NCBI GenBank assembly: GCA_963932145.1
Contig: CAWVQA010000059.1
Location: 1-64,000, forward strand
DNA length: 64,000 bases
Direction: 5' to 3'
From: Acanthosepion lycidas
Taxonomy: Eukaryota > Mollusca > Cephalopoda > Sepiida > Sepiidae
Each line of letters starts with the position of its first letter. Position 1 is the stretch's first letter. The notes below the pieces were generated by a model, which was not told the DNA's origin, did no database searches, and saw only the letters and a program-made list of their open reading frames with translations. Positions 48,963 through 61,700 of the stretch are shown here, piece after piece. Both the position numbers and the translations under genes were made by a program.

Positions 48963-51239
48963 GCTATGTAATTAAAAGTTGTGTAAAACATAAAATCTTA
49001 AATAAAACTCTGTCAAAACTTCTGAAACTAGTTAAAATCAATAAGTTTTGATAGATTTCACATCGATTTTCAATAATTTCATTGTTTTTCTAATATTTTC
49101 AAACAGTTATTGATATTTACAAACTAGCGTTAAAAAGTAGTCAAAAGAGCTAGATTTTGCATGTAAATCGCTATGTAATTAAAAGTTGTGTAAAACATAA
49201 AATCTTAAATATAACTTTGTCAAAACTTCTGAAACTAGTTAAAATCAATAAGTTTTGATTGATTTCATATCGATTTTCAATAATTTCATTGTTTTTCTAA
49301 TGTTTTCAAACAGTTATTGATATTTACAAACTAGCGTTAAAAAGTAGTGAAAAATCTAGATTTTGCATGTAAATCGCTATGTAATTTAAAGTTGTGTAAA
49401 ACATAAAATCTTAAATAAAACTTTGTGAAAACTTCTGAAACTAGTTAAAATCAATAAGTTTTGATTGATTTCACATCGATTTTCAATAATTTCATTGTTT
49501 TTCTAATGTTTTCAAACAGTTATTGATATTTACAAACTAGAGTTAAAAAGTAGTGAAAAAAGCTAGATTTTGCATGTAAATCGCTATGTAATTAAAAGTT
49601 GTGTAAAACATAAATCTTAAATGTAACTTTGTGAAAACTTCTGAAACTAGTTAAAATCAATAAGTTTTGATTGATTTCACATCGATTTTCAATAATTTCA
49701 TTGTTTTTCTAATGTTTTCAAACAGTTATTGATATTTACAAACTAGCGTTAAAAAGTAGTGAAAAAAGCTAGATTTTGCATGTAAATCGCTATGTAATTA
49801 AAAGTTGTGTAAAACATAAAATCTTAAATATAACTTTGTCAAAACTTCTGAAACTAGTTAAAATCAATAAGTTTTGATTGATTTCATATCGATTTTCAAT
49901 AATTTCATTGTTTTTCTAATGTTTTCAAACAGTTATTGATATTTACAAACTAGCGTTGAAAAAGTAGTGAAAAAAGCTAGATTTTGCATGTAAATCGCTA
50001 TGTAATTAAAAGTTGTGTAAAACATAAAATCTTAAATAAAACTCTGTCAAAAATTCTGAAACTAGTTAAAATCAATAAGTTTTGATTGATTTCATATCGA
50101 TTTTCAATAATTTCATTGTTTTTCTAATGTTTTCAAACAGTTATTGATATTTACAAACTAGCGTTGAAAAAGTAGTGAAAAAAGCTAGATTTTGCATGTA
50201 AATCGCTATGTAATTAAAAGCTGTGTAAAACATAAAATCTTAAATATAACTTTGTCAAAACTTCTGAAACTAGTTAAAATCAATAAGTTTTGATTGATTT
50301 CACATCGATTTTCAATAATTTCATTGTTTTTCTAATGTCTTCAAACAGTTATTGATATTTACAAACTAGCGTTAAAAAGTAGTCAAAACAGCTAGATTTT
50401 GCATGTAAATCGCTATGTAATTAAATGTTGTGTAAAACATAAAATCTTAAATAAAACTTTGTGAAAACTTCTGAAACTAGTTAAAATCAATAAGTTTTGA
50501 TTGATTTCACATCGATTTTCAATAATTTCATTGTTTTTCTAATGTTTTCAAACAGTTATTGATATTTACAAACTAGCGTTAAAAAGTAGTGAAAAAAGCT
50601 AGATTTTGCATGTAAATCGCTATGTAATTAAAAGTTGTGTAAAACATAAAATCTTAAATAAAACTTTGTGAAAACTTCTGAAACTAGTTAAAATCAATAA
50701 GTTTTGATTGATTTCACATCGATTTTCAATAATTTCATTGTTTTTCTAATATTTTCAAACAGTTATTGATATTTACAAACTAGCGTTAAAAAGTAGTGAA
50801 AAAAGCTAGATTTTGCATGTAAATCGCTATGTAATTAAAAGTTGTGTAAAACATAAAATCTTAAATAAAACTTTGTGAAAACTTCTGAAACTAGTTAAAA
50901 TCAATAAGTTTTGATTGATTTCACATCAATTTTCAATAATATCATTGTTTTTCTAATGTTTTCAAACAGTTATTGATATTTACAAACTAGCGTTAAAAAG
51001 TAGTGAAAAAAGCTAGATTTTGCATGTAAATCGCTATGTAATTAAAAGTTGTGTAAAACATAAAATCTTAAATAAAACTTTGTGAAAACTTCTGAAACTA
51101 GTTAAAATCAATAAGTTTTGATTGATTTCACATCGATTTTCAATAATTTCATTGTTTTTCTAATATTTTCAAACAGTTATTGATATTTACAAACTAGCGT
51201 TAAAAAGTAGTGAAAAAAGCTAGATTTTGCATGTAAATC
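48963..51239 (+). repeat. Marker HOR copy 4: R X S G Y C K U W V W (11 monomers)
   Basis: R here carries actctgtcaaaac near 49008, a feature otherwise typical of C. G is at 49621. P and the following Y are missing, so C (near 50041) comes directly after the first Y. K is at 50336. Three W/V monomers follow U. One V has aataatatcattg near 50936. Confidence 0.92.
49351..49364. other. 14-bp perfect palindrome in X monomer
   Basis: Same palindrome as at 42931, in HOR copy 4. HOR copies 2 and 5 lack the X monomer and hence the palindrome. Confidence 0.75.
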
Positions 51240-53726
51240 GCTATGTAATTAAAAGTTGTGTAAAACATAAAATCTTAAATAAAACTTTGTGAAAACTTCT
51301 GAAACTAGTTAAAATCAATAAGTTTTGATTGATTTCACATCGATTTTCAATAATTTCATTGTTTTTCTAATGTTTTCAAACAGTTATTGATATTTACAAA
51401 CTAGAGTTAAAAAGTAGTGAAAAAAGCTAGATTTTGCATGTAAATCGCTATGTAATTAAAAGTTGTGTAAAACATAAATCTTAAATGTAACTTTGTGAAA
51501 ACTTCTGAAACTAGTTAAAATCAATAAGTTTTGATTGATTTCACATCGATTTTCAATAATTTCATTGTTTTTCTAATGTTTTCAAACAGTTATTGATATT
51601 TACAAACTAGCGTTAAAAAGTAGTGAAAAAAGCTAGATTTTGCATGTAAATCGCTATGTAATTAAAAGTTGTGTAAAACATAAAATCTTAAATATAACTT
51701 TGTCAAAACTTCTGAAACTAGTTAAAATCAATAAGTTTTGATTGATTTCATATCGATTTTCAATAATTTCATTGTTTTTCTAATGTTTTCAAACAGTTAT
51801 TGATATTTACAAACTAGCGTTGAAAAAGTAGTGAAAAAAGCTAGATTTTGCATGTAAATCGCTATGTAATTAAAAGTTGTGTAAAACATAAAATCTTAAA
51901 TAAAACTTTGTGAAAACTTCTGAAACTAGTTAAAATCAATAAGTTTTGATAGATTTCACATCGATTTTCAATAATTTCATTGTTTTTCTAATATTTTCAA
52001 AGAGTTACTGATATTTACAAACTAGCGTTAAAAAGTAGTCAAAACAGCTAGATTTTGCATGTAAATCGCTATGTAATTAAAAGTTGTGTAAAACATAAAA
52101 TCTTAAATATAACTTTGTCAAAACTTCTGAAACTAGTTAAAATCAATAAGTTTTGATTGATTTCATATCGATTTTCAATAATTTCATTGTTTTTCTAATG
52201 TTTTCAAACAGTTATTGATATTTACAAACTAGCGTTGAAAAAGTAGTGAAAAAAGCTAGATTTTGCATGTAAATCGCTATGTAATTAAAAGTTGTGTAAA
52301 ACATAAAATCTTAAATAAAACTCTGTCAAAAATTCTGAAACTAGTTAAAATCAATAAGTTTTGATTGATTTCATATCGATTTTCAATAATTTCATTGTTT
52401 TTCTAATGTTTTCAAACAGTTATTGATATTTACAAACTAGCGTTGAAAAAGTAGTGAAAAAAGCTAGATTTTGCATGTAAATCGCTATGTAATTAAAAGC
52501 TGTGTAAAACATAAAATCTTAAATATAACTTTGTCAAAACTTCTGAAACTAGTTAAAATCAATAAGTTTTGATTGATTTCACATCGATTTTCAATAATTT
52601 CATTGTTTTTCTAATGTCTTCAAACAGTTATTGATATTTACAAACTAGCGTTGAAAAGTAGTCAAAACAGCTAGATTTTGCATGTAAATCGCTATGTAAT
52701 TAAATGTTGTGTAAAACATAAAATCTTAAATAAAACTTTGTGAAAACTTCTGAAACTAGTTAAAATCAATAAGTTTTGATTGATTTCACATCGATTTTCA
52801 ATAATTTCATTGTTTTTCTAATGTTTTCAAACAGTTATTGATATTTACAAACTAGCGTTAAAAAGTAGTGAAAAAAGCTAGATTTTGCATGTAAATCGCT
52901 ATGTAATTAAAAGTTGTGTAAAACATAAAATCTTAAATAAAACTTTGTGAAAACTTCTGAAACTAGTTAAAATCAATAAGTTTTGATTGATTTCACATCG
53001 ATTTTCAATAATTTCATTGTTTTTCTAATATTTTCAAACAGTTATTGATATTTACAAACTAGCGTTAAAAAGTAGTGAAAAAAGCTAGATTTTGCATGTA
53101 AATCGCTATGTAATTAAAAGTTGTGTAAAACATAAAATCTTAAATAAAACTTTGTGAAAACTTCTGAAACTAGTTAAAATCAATAAGTTTTGATTGATTT
53201 CACATCAATTTTCAATAATTTCATTGTTTTTCTAATGTTTTCAAACAGTTATTGATATTTACAAACTAGCGTTAAAAAGTAGTGAAAAAAGCTAGATTTT
53301 GCATGTAAATCGCTATGTAATTAAAAGTTGTGTAAAACATAAAATCTTAAATAAAACTTTGTGAAAACTTCTGAAACTAGTTAAAATCAATAAGTTTTGA
53401 TTGATTTCACATCGATTTTCAATAATTTCATTGTTTTTCTAATATTTTCAAACAGTTATTGATATTTACAAACTAGCGTTAAAAAGTAGTGAAAAAAGCT
53501 AGATTTTGCATGTAAATCGCTATGTAATTAAAAGTTGTGTAAAACATAAAATCTTAAATAAAACTTTGTGAAAACTTCTGAAACTAGTTAAAATCAATAA
53601 GTTTTGATTGATTTCACATCAATTTTCAATAATTTCATTGTTTTTCTAATGTTTTCAAAGAGTTATTGATATTTACAATCTAGCGTTGAAAAAGTAGTGA
53701 AAAAAGCTAGATTTTGCATGTAAATC
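51240..53726 (+). repeat. Marker HOR copy 5: S G Y P Y C K U W V W V (12 monomers)
   Basis: It starts at S without gtaatttaaag, as in copy 2. G is at 51485, P at 52005, C near 52323 and K at 52615. K here reads gttgaaaagtagtc near 52650 instead of gttaaaaag. Four alternating W/V monomers close the copy, and the last has caaagag and caatctag. After 53726 the HOR markers stop. Confidence 0.92.
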
Positions 53727-54350
53727 GCTATGTAATTAAAAGTTGTGTAAAACATAAAATCTTAAATATAACTTTGTCAAAACTTCTGAAACTAGTTAAA
53801 ATCAATAAGTTTTGATTGATTTCATATCGATTTTCTATAATTTCATTGTTTTTCTAATGTTTTCAACGAGTTATTGATATTTACAATCTAGCGTTGAAAA
53901 AGTAGTGAAAAAAGCTAGATTTTGCATGTAAATCGCTATGTAATTAAAAGTTGTGTAAAACATAAAATCTTAAATATAACTTTCTCAAAACTTCTGAAAC
54001 TAGTTAAAATCAATAAGTTTTGATTGATTTCATATCGATTTTCAATAATTTCATTGTTTTTCTAATGTTTTCAAAGAGTTATTGATATTTACAATCTAGC
54101 GTTGAAAAAGTAGTGAAAAAAGCTAGATTTTGCATGTAAATCGCTATGTAATTAAAAGTTGTGTAAAACATAAAATCTTAAATATAACTTTGTCAAAACT
54201 TCTGAAACTAGTTAAAATCAATAAGTTTTGATTGATTTCATATCGATTTTCAATAATTTCATTGTTTTTCTAATGTTTTCAAACAGTTATTAATATTTAC
54301 AAACTAGCGTTGAAAAAGTAGTGAAAAAAGCTAGATTTTGCATGTAAATC
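53727..54350 (+). repeat. Three monomers between two HOR regions
   Basis: Three ordinary monomers with a few private changes: tttctataatttc near 53832, ttcaacgag near 53862, actttctcaaaac near 53980 and gttattaatattt near 54287. No insertion or spacer separates the marker HOR from the next duplication. Confidence 0.85.
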
Positions 54351-56215
54351 GCTATGTAATTAAAAGTTGTGTAAAACATAAAATCTTAAATAAAACTTTG
54401 TGAAAACTTCTGAAACTAGTTAAAATCAATAAGTTTTGATTGATTTCACATCGATTTTCAATAATTTCATTGTTTTTCTAATGTTTTCAAAGAGTTATTG
54501 ATATTTACAATCTAGCGTTGAAAAAGTAGTGAAAAAAGCTAGATTTTGCATGTAAATCGCTATGTAATTAAAAGTTGTGTAAAACATAAAATCTTAAATA
54601 TAACTTTCTCAAAACTTCTGAAACTAGTTAAAATCAATAAGTTTTGATTGATTTCATATCGATTTTCAATAATTTCATTGTTTTTCTAATGTTTTCAAAC
54701 AGTTATTGATATTTACAAACTAGCGTTGAAAAAGTAGTGAAAAAAGCTAGATTTTGCATGTAAATCGCTATGTAATTAAAAGTCGTGTAAAACATAAAAT
54801 CTTAAATAAAACTTTGTGAAAACTTCTGAAACTAGTTAAAATCAATAAGTTTTGATTGATTTCACATCGATTTTCAATAATTTCATTGTTTTTCTAATGT
54901 TTTCAAACAGTTATTGATATTTACAAACTAGCGTTAAAAAGTAGTCAAAACAGCTAGATTTTGCATGTAAATCGCTATGTAATTAAAAGTTGTGTAAAAC
55001 ATAAAATCTTAAATAAAACTTTGTGAAAACTTCTGAAACTAGTTAAAATCAATAAGTTTTGATTGATTTCACATCGATTTTCAATAATTTCATTGTTTTT
55101 CTAATGTTTTCAAACAGTTATTGATATTTACAAACTAGCGTTAAAAAGTAGTCAAAACAGCTAGATTTTGCATGTAAATCGCTATGTAATTAAAAGTTGT
55201 GTAAAACATAAAATCTTAAATAAAACTTTGTGAAAACTTCTGAAACTAGTTAAAATCAATCAGTTTTGATTGATTTCACATCGATTTTCAATAATTTCAT
55301 TGTTTTTCTAATGTTTTCAAACAGTTATTGATATTTACAAACTAGCGTTAAAAAGTAGTGAAAAAAGCTAGATTTTGCATGTAAATCGCTATGTAATTAA
55401 AAGTTGTATAAAACATAAAATCTTAAATAAAACTTTGTGAAAACTTCTGAAACTAGTTAAAATCAATAAGTTTTGATTGATTTCACATCGATTTTCAATA
55501 ATTTCATTGTTTTTCTAATGTTTTCAAACAGTTATTGATATTTACAAACTAGCGTTAAAAAGTAGTGAAAAAAGCTAGATTTTGCATGTAAATCGCTATG
55601 TAATTAAAAGTTGTGTAAAACATAAAATCTTAAATAAAACTTTGTGAAAACTTCTGAAACTAGTTAAAATCAATAAGTTTTGATTGATTTCACATCAATT
55701 TTCAATAATTTCATTGTTTTTCTAATGTTTTCAAAGAGTTATTGATATTTACAATCTAGCGTTGAAAAGTAGTGAAAAAAGCTAGATTTTGCATGTAAAT
55801 CGCTATGTAATTAAAAGTTGTGTAAAACATAAAATCTTAAATATAACTTTGTCAAAACTTCTGAAACTAGTTAAAATCAATAAGTTTTGATTGATTTCAC
55901 ATCGATTTTCAATAATTTCATTGTTTTTCTAATGTTTTCAAACAGTTATTGATATTTACAAACTAGCGTTAAAAAGTAGTCAAAACAGCTAGATTTTGCA
56001 TGTAAATCGCTATGTAATTAAAAGTTGTGTAAAACATAAAATCTTAAATAAAACTTTGTGAAATCTTCTGAAACTAGTTAAAATCAATAAGTTTTGATTG
56101 ATTTCACATCGATTTTCAATAATTTCATTGTTTTTCTAATGTTTTCAAACAGTTATTGATATTTACAAACTAGCGTTAAAAAGTAGTGAAAAAAGCTAGA
56201 TTTTGCATGTAAATC
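54351..56215 (+). repeat. 9-monomer duplication, copy 1 (1865 bp)
   Basis: It repeats at 56216. Markers at 1865 bp: ttctcaaaac (54606 and 56471), agtcgtg (54784 and 56649), caatcagtttt (55261 and 57126), gttgtataaaac (near 55402 and 57267). The seventh monomer has gttgaaaagtag near 55760, 1 bp shorter than its partner. The last two monomers (55802-56215) have no counterpart in copy 2; aaatcttctg near 56062 lies here. Confidence 0.9.
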
Positions 56216-57667
56216 GCTATGTAATTAAAAGTTGTGTAAAACATAAAATCTTAAATAAAACTTTGTGAAAACTTCTGAAACTAGTTAAAATCAATAAGTT
56301 TTGATTGATTTCACATCGATTTTCAATAATTTCATTGTTTTTCTAATGTTTTCAAAGAGTTATTGATATTTACAATCTAGCGTTGAAAAAGTAGTGAAAA
56401 AAGCTAGATTTTGCATGTAAATCGCTATGTAATTAAAAGTTGTGTAAAACATAAAATCTTAAATATAACTTTCTCAAAACTTCTGAAACTAGTTAAAATC
56501 AATAAGTTTTGATTGATTTCATATCGATTTTCAATAATTTCATTGTTTTTCTAATGTTTTCAAACAGTTATTGATATTTACAAACTAGCGTTGAAAAAGT
56601 AGTGAAAAAAGCTAGATTTTGCATGTAAATCGCTATGTAATTAAAAGTCGTGTAAAACATAAAATCTTAAATAAAACTTTGTGAAAACTTCTGAAACTAG
56701 TTAAAATCAATAAGTTTTGATTGATTTCACATCGATTTTCAATAATTTCATTGTTTTTCTAATGTTTTCAAACAGTTATTGATATTTACAAACTAGCGTT
56801 AAAAAGTAGTCAAAACAGCTAGATTTTGCATGTAAATCGCTATGTAATTAAAAGTTGTGTAAAACATAAAATCTTAAATAAAACTTTGTGAAAACTTCTG
56901 AAACTAGTTAAAATCAATAAGTTTTGATTGATTTCACATCGATTTTCAATAATTTCATTGTTTTTCTAATGTTTTCAAACAGTTATTGATATTTACAAAC
57001 TAGCGTTAAAAAGTAGTCAAAACAGCTAGATTTTGCATGTAAATCGCTATGTAATTAAAAGTTGTGTAAAACATAAAATCTTAAATAAAACTTTGTGAAA
57101 ACTTCTGAAACTAGTTAAAATCAATCAGTTTTGATTGATTTCACATCGATTTTCAATAATTTCATTGTTTTTCTAATGTTTTCAAACAGTTATTGATATT
57201 TACAAACTAGCGTTAAAAAGTAGTGAAAAAAGCTAGATTTTGCATGTAAATCGCTATGTAATTAAAAGTTGTATAAAACATAAAATCTTAAATAAAACTT
57301 TGTGAAAACTTCTGAAACTAGTTAAAATCAATAAGTTTTGATTGATTTCACATCGATTTTCAATAATTTCATTGTTTTTCTAATGTTTTCAAACAGTTAT
57401 TGATATTTACAAACTAGCGTTAAAAAGTAGTGAAAAAAGCTAGATTTTGCATGTAAATCGCTATGTAATTAAAAGTTGTGTAAAACATAAAATCTTAAAT
57501 AAAACTTTGTGAAAACTTCTGAAACTAGTTAAAATCAATAAGTTTTGATTGATTTCACATCAATTTTCAATAATTTCATTGTTTTTCTAATGTTTTCAAA
57601 GAGTTATTGATATTTACAATCTAGCGTTGAAAAAGTAGTGAAAAAAGCTAGATTTTGCATGTAAATC
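56216..57667 (+). repeat. 9-monomer duplication, copy 2 (7 monomers)
   Basis: It matches 54351-55801 except for the 1-bp length difference near 57626. At 57668 the sequence changes at a monomer boundary to a catatcg monomer with aataaatttt and acaaacgagcg, so the final two monomers are absent. Confidence 0.88.
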
Positions 57668-58704
57668 GCTATGTAATTAAAAGTTGTGTAAAACATAAAA
57701 TCTTAAATATAACTTTGTCAAAACTTCTGAAACTAGTTAAAATCAATAAATTTTGATTGATTTCATATCGATTTTCAATAATTTCATTGTTTTTCTAATG
57801 TTTTCAAACAGTTATTGATATTTACAAACGAGCGTTAAAAAGTAGTCAAAACAGCTAGATTTTGCATGTAAATCGCTATGTAATTAAAAGTTGTGTAAAA
57901 CATAAAATCTTAAATATAACTTTGTCAAAACTTCTGAAATTAGTTAAAATCAATAAGTTTTGATTGATTTCATATCGATTTTCAATAATTTCATTGTTTT
58001 TCTAATGTTTTCAAACAGTTATTGATATTTACAAACTAGCGTTGAAAAAGTAGTGAAAAAAGCTAGATTTTGCATGTAAATCGCTATGTAATTAAAAGTT
58101 GTGTAAAACATAAAATCTTAAATAAAACTTTGTGAAAACTACTGAAACTAGTTAAAATCAATAAGTTTTGATTGATTTCATATCGATTTTCAATAATTTC
58201 ATTGTTTTTCTAATGTTTTCAAAGAGTTATTGATATTTACAATCTAGCGTTGAAAAAGTAGTGAAAAAAGCTAGATTTTGCATGTAAATCGCTATGTAAT
58301 TAAAAGTTGTGTAAAACATAAAATCTTAAATAAAACTTTGTGAAAACTTCTGAAACTAGTTAAAATCAATAAGTTTTGATTGATTTCATATCGATTTTCA
58401 ATAATTTCATTGTTTTACTAATGTTTTCAAAGAGTTATTGATATTTACAAACTAGCGTTGAAAAAGTAGTGAAAAAAGCTAGATTTTGCATGTAAATCGC
58501 TATGTAATTAAAAGCTGTGTAAAACATAAAATCTTAAATATAACTTTGTCAAAACTTCTGAAACTAGTTAAAATCAATAAGTTTTGATTGATTTCACATC
58601 GATTTTCAATAATTTCATTGTTTTTCTAATGTTTTCAAACAGTTATTGATATTTACAAACTAGCGTTAAATGTAGTCAAAACAGCTAGATTTTGCATGTA
58701 AATC
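57668..58704 (+). repeat. Five monomers leading into long HOR copy C
   Basis: After one private monomer (57668-57874), bases 57875-58704 follow the order of copy A at 14529-15359: aaattag, actactg (near 58141), ttttacta (near 58413), agctgtg (near 58513). The fourth monomer ends gttaaatgtagtc near 58665, a 1-bp shorter form seen nowhere else. The next monomer is the start of the long HOR, so this segment behaves as a shortened tail of a preceding HOR copy. Confidence 0.85.
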
Positions 58705-61700
58705 GCTATGTAATTAAAAGTTGTGTAAAACATAAAATCTTAAATAAAACTTTGTGAAAACTTCTGAAACTAGTTAAAATCAATAAGTTTTGATTGATTT
58801 CACATCGATTTTCAATAATTTCATTGTTTTTCTAATGTTTTCAAACAGTTATTGATATTTACAAACTAGCGTTAAAAAGTAGTGAAAAAAGCTAAATTTT
58901 GCATGTAAATCGCTATGTAATTAAAAGTTGTGTAAAACATAAAATCTTAAATAAAACTTTGTGAAAACTTCTGAAACTAGTTAAAATCAATAAGTTTTGA
59001 TTGATTTCACATCGATTTTCAATAATTTCATTGTTTTTCTAATGTTTTCAAACAGTTATTGATATTTACAAACTAGCGTTAAAAAGTAGTGAAAAAAGCT
59101 AGATTTTGCATGTAAATCGCTATGTAATTAAAAGTTGTGTAAAACATAAAATCTTAAATATAACTTTGTCAAAACTTCTGAAACTAGTTAAAATCAATAA
59201 GTTTTGATTGATTTCATATCGATTTTCAATACTTTCATTGTTTTTCTAATGTTTTCAAACAGTTATTGATATTTACAAACTAGCGTTAAAAAGCAGTCAA
59301 AACAGCTAGATTTTGCATGTAAATCGCTATGTAATTAAAAGTTGTGTAAAACATAAAATCTTAAATAAAACTTTGTGAAAACTTCTGAAACTAGTTAAAA
59401 TCAATAAGTTTTGATTGATTTCATATCGATTTTCAATAATTTCATTGTTTTTCTAATGTTTTCAAAGAGTTATTGATATTTACAATCTAGCGTTGAAAAA
59501 GTAGTGAAAAAAGCTAGATTTTGCATGTAAATCGTTATGTAATTAAAAGTTGTGTAAAACATAAAATCTTAAATATAACTTTGTCAAAACTTCTGAAACT
59601 AGTTAAAATCAATAAGTTTTGATTGATTTCATATCGATTTTCAATAATTTCATTGTTTTTCTAATGTTTTCAAACAGTTATTGATATTTACAAACTAGCG
59701 TTGAAAAAGTAGTGAAAAAAGCTAGATTTTGCATGTAAATCGCAATGTAATTAAAAGTTGTATAAAACATAAAATCTTAAATAAAACTTTGTGAAAACTT
59801 CTGAAACTAGTTAAAATCAATAAGTTTTGATTGATTTCACATCAATTTTCAATAATTTCATTGTTTTTCTAATGTTTTCAAACAGTTATTGATATTTACA
59901 AACTAGCGTTAAAAGTAGTGAAAAAAGCTAGATTTTGCATGTAAATCGCTATGTAATTAAAAGTTGTGTAAAACATAAAATCTTAAATATAACTTTGTCA
60001 AAACTTCTGAAACTAGTTAAAATCAATAAGTTGTGATTGATTTCATATCGATTTTCAATAATTTCATTGTTTTTCTAATGTTTTCAAACAGTTATTGATA
60101 TTTACAAACTAGCGTTGAAAAAGTAGTGAAAAAAGCTAGATTTTGCATGTAAATCGCTATGTAATTAAAAGTTGTGTAAAACATAAAATCTTAAATAAAA
60201 CTTTGTGAAAACTTCTGAAACTAGTTAAAATCAATAAGATTTGATTGATTTCACATCGATTTTCAATCATTTCATTGTTTTTCTAATGTTTTCAAACAGT
60301 CATTGATATTTACAAACTAGCCTTAAAAAGTAGTCAAAACAGCTAGATTTTGCATGTAAATCGCTATGTAATTAAAAGTTGTGTAAAACATAAAATATTA
60401 AATATAACTTTGTCAAAACTTCTGAAACTAGTTAAAATCAATAAGTTTTGATTGATTTCATATCGATTTTCAATAATTTCATTGTTTGTCTAATGTTTTC
60501 AAACAGTTATTGATATTTACACACTAGCGTTGAAAAAGTAGTGAAAAAAGCTAGATTTTGCATGTAAATCGCTATGTAATTAAAAGTTGTGTAAAACATA
60601 AAATCTTAAATATAACTTTGTCAAAACTTCTGAAACTAGTTAAAATCAATAAGTTTTGATTGATTTCATATCGATTTTCAATAATTTCATTGTTTTTCTA
60701 ATGTTTTCAAACAGTTATTGATATTTACAAACTAGCGTTGAAAAAGTAGTGAAAAAAGCTAGATTTTGCATGTAAATCGCTATGTAATTAAAAGTTGTGT
60801 AAAACATAAAATCTTAAATATAACTTTGTCAAAACTTCTGAAACTAGTTAAAATCAATAAGTTTTGATTGATTTCATATCGATTTTCAATAATTTCATTG
60901 TTTTTCTAATGTTTTCAAACAGTTATTGATATTTACAAACTAGCGTTAAAACTTAGTCAAAACAGCTAGATTTTGCATGTAAATCGCTATGTAATTAAAA
61001 GTTGTGTAAAACATAAAATCTTAAATATAACTTTGTCAAAACTTCTGAAATTAGTTAAAATCAATAAGTTTTGATTGATTTCATATCGATTTTCAATAAT
61101 TTCATTGTTTTTCTAATGTTTTCAAACAGTTATTGATATTTACAAACTAGCGTTGAAAAAGTAGTGAAAAAAGCTAGATTTTGCATGTAAATCGCTATGT
61201 AATTAAAAGTTGTGTAAAACATAAAATCTTAAATAAAACTTTGTGAAAACTTCTGAAACTAGTTAAAATCAATAAGTTTTGATTGATTTCATATCGATTT
61301 TCAATAATTTCATTGTTTTTCTAATGTTTTCAAAGAGTTATTGATATTTACAATCTAGCGTTGAAAAAGTAGTGAAAAAAGCTAGATTTTGCATGTAAAT
61401 CGCTATGTAATTAAAAGTTGTGTAAAACATAAAATCTTAAATATAACTTTATCAAAACTTCTGAAACTAGTTAAAATCAATAAGTTTTGATTGATTTCAT
61501 ATCGATTTTCAATAATTTCATTGTTTTTCTAATGTTTTCAAAGAGTTATTGATATTTACAAACTAGCGTTAAAAAGTAGTGAAAAAAGCTGGATTTTGCA
61601 TGTAAATCGCTATGTAATTAAAAGTTGTGTAAAACATAAAATCTTAAATATAACTTTGTCAAAACTTCTGAAACTAGTTAAAATCAATAAGTTTTGATTG

